39,680 bases of DNA. It comes from Oscillospiraceae bacterium (GTDB lineage Bacteria > Bacillota > Clostridia > Oscillospirales > Oscillospiraceae). The notes under the pieces are model-generated. The model was given only the letters and a program-made list of their open reading frames with translations. It was not told where the DNA came from and did not search any database. Positions 39,622 to 39,680 of this stretch are shown one piece after another (the first letter of the stretch is position 1; each line of letters starts with the position of its first letter). The translations under genes and the position numbers were made by a program. The stretch covers positions 1 through 39,680 of the forward strand of contig JAGBSG010000004.1 in the NCBI GenBank assembly GCA_017632035.1, given 5' to 3'.

Positions 39622-39680
39622 TGTATTACAAAACAGAATTCTTTTTCTGAAATTATTAAAGTTACGCATACCGTAGCAGG

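Overview
The window looks like chromosome from an endospore-forming, fairly G+C-rich gut Firmicute, most likely a clostridial lineage of the Oscillospirales/Ruminococcaceae kind. The evidence is spoVAD, spoVAE and spoIIR, a Firmicute-type AddAB nuclease, DUF378 and DUF1015 proteins, strong AGGAGG ribosome sites, and a sortase-type surface protein built from FctA-like repeats. The placement rests on gene content only; no 16S rRNA or other phylogenetic marker is present.

Layout. 1-134 is the end of an IS3-family element running off the left edge. 236-1795 (-) is a secreted lipoprotein with an SGNH-hydrolase-like core. 1910-3493 (+) is a spore germination/DPA-uptake block (spoVAD, spoVAE, then an Asn/Gln-only mini-protein) behind a candidate sigma-G promoter. 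3538-13107 (-) is a same-strand run transcribed DUF1015 -> ispE -> spoIIR -> addB -> addA. 13211-13414 (+) is a small DUF378 membrane protein. 13465-14727 (-) and 14947-17844 (+) are a divergent pair: a zinc-ribbon/TM/bacterial-Ig protein and a kinase-like/TM/fibronectin-like protein.

17912-26104 (+) is the metabolic centre: a promoter, a 21-residue leader peptide with eight aromatic residues in nine, an intrinsic terminator, then eight tightly packed genes aroF-tyrA-aroB-aroA-aroC-pheA-aroE/K-aroQ. Together they encode every step from erythrose-4-phosphate plus PEP to chorismate, both branches to phenylpyruvate and hydroxyphenylpyruvate, and apparently ribosome-mediated attenuation by Phe/Tyr supply. 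The only chorismate mutase is in PheA, so PheA also feeds TyrA.

26071-26409 lies between convergent operons. It has two nearly identical 33-nt terminator hairpins flanking a spacer with three more hairpins. 26411-30579 (-) encodes an FtsX/MacB-type ABC transporter with a very long extracytoplasmic coiled coil. It is divergent from 30756-31985 (+), a regulator with an N-terminal excisionase-like HTH and a C-terminal LuxR HTH, whose promoter carries two copies of a TTCGTTNNNACGAA palindrome. After a small Cys-rich protein (32077-32436) comes a 2346-residue cell-wall-anchored adhesin (32496-39536) with a VWA domain, about nine isopeptide-type repeats and a PPATG sorting motif. The last bases carry a terminator and a possible ISL3-family end.

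The most novel-looking items are the aromatic leader peptide/attenuator, the dual-HTH regulator with its paired operators beside the coiled-coil exporter, the kinase-like/Ig-like membrane pair, and the duplicated terminator with its structured insert.
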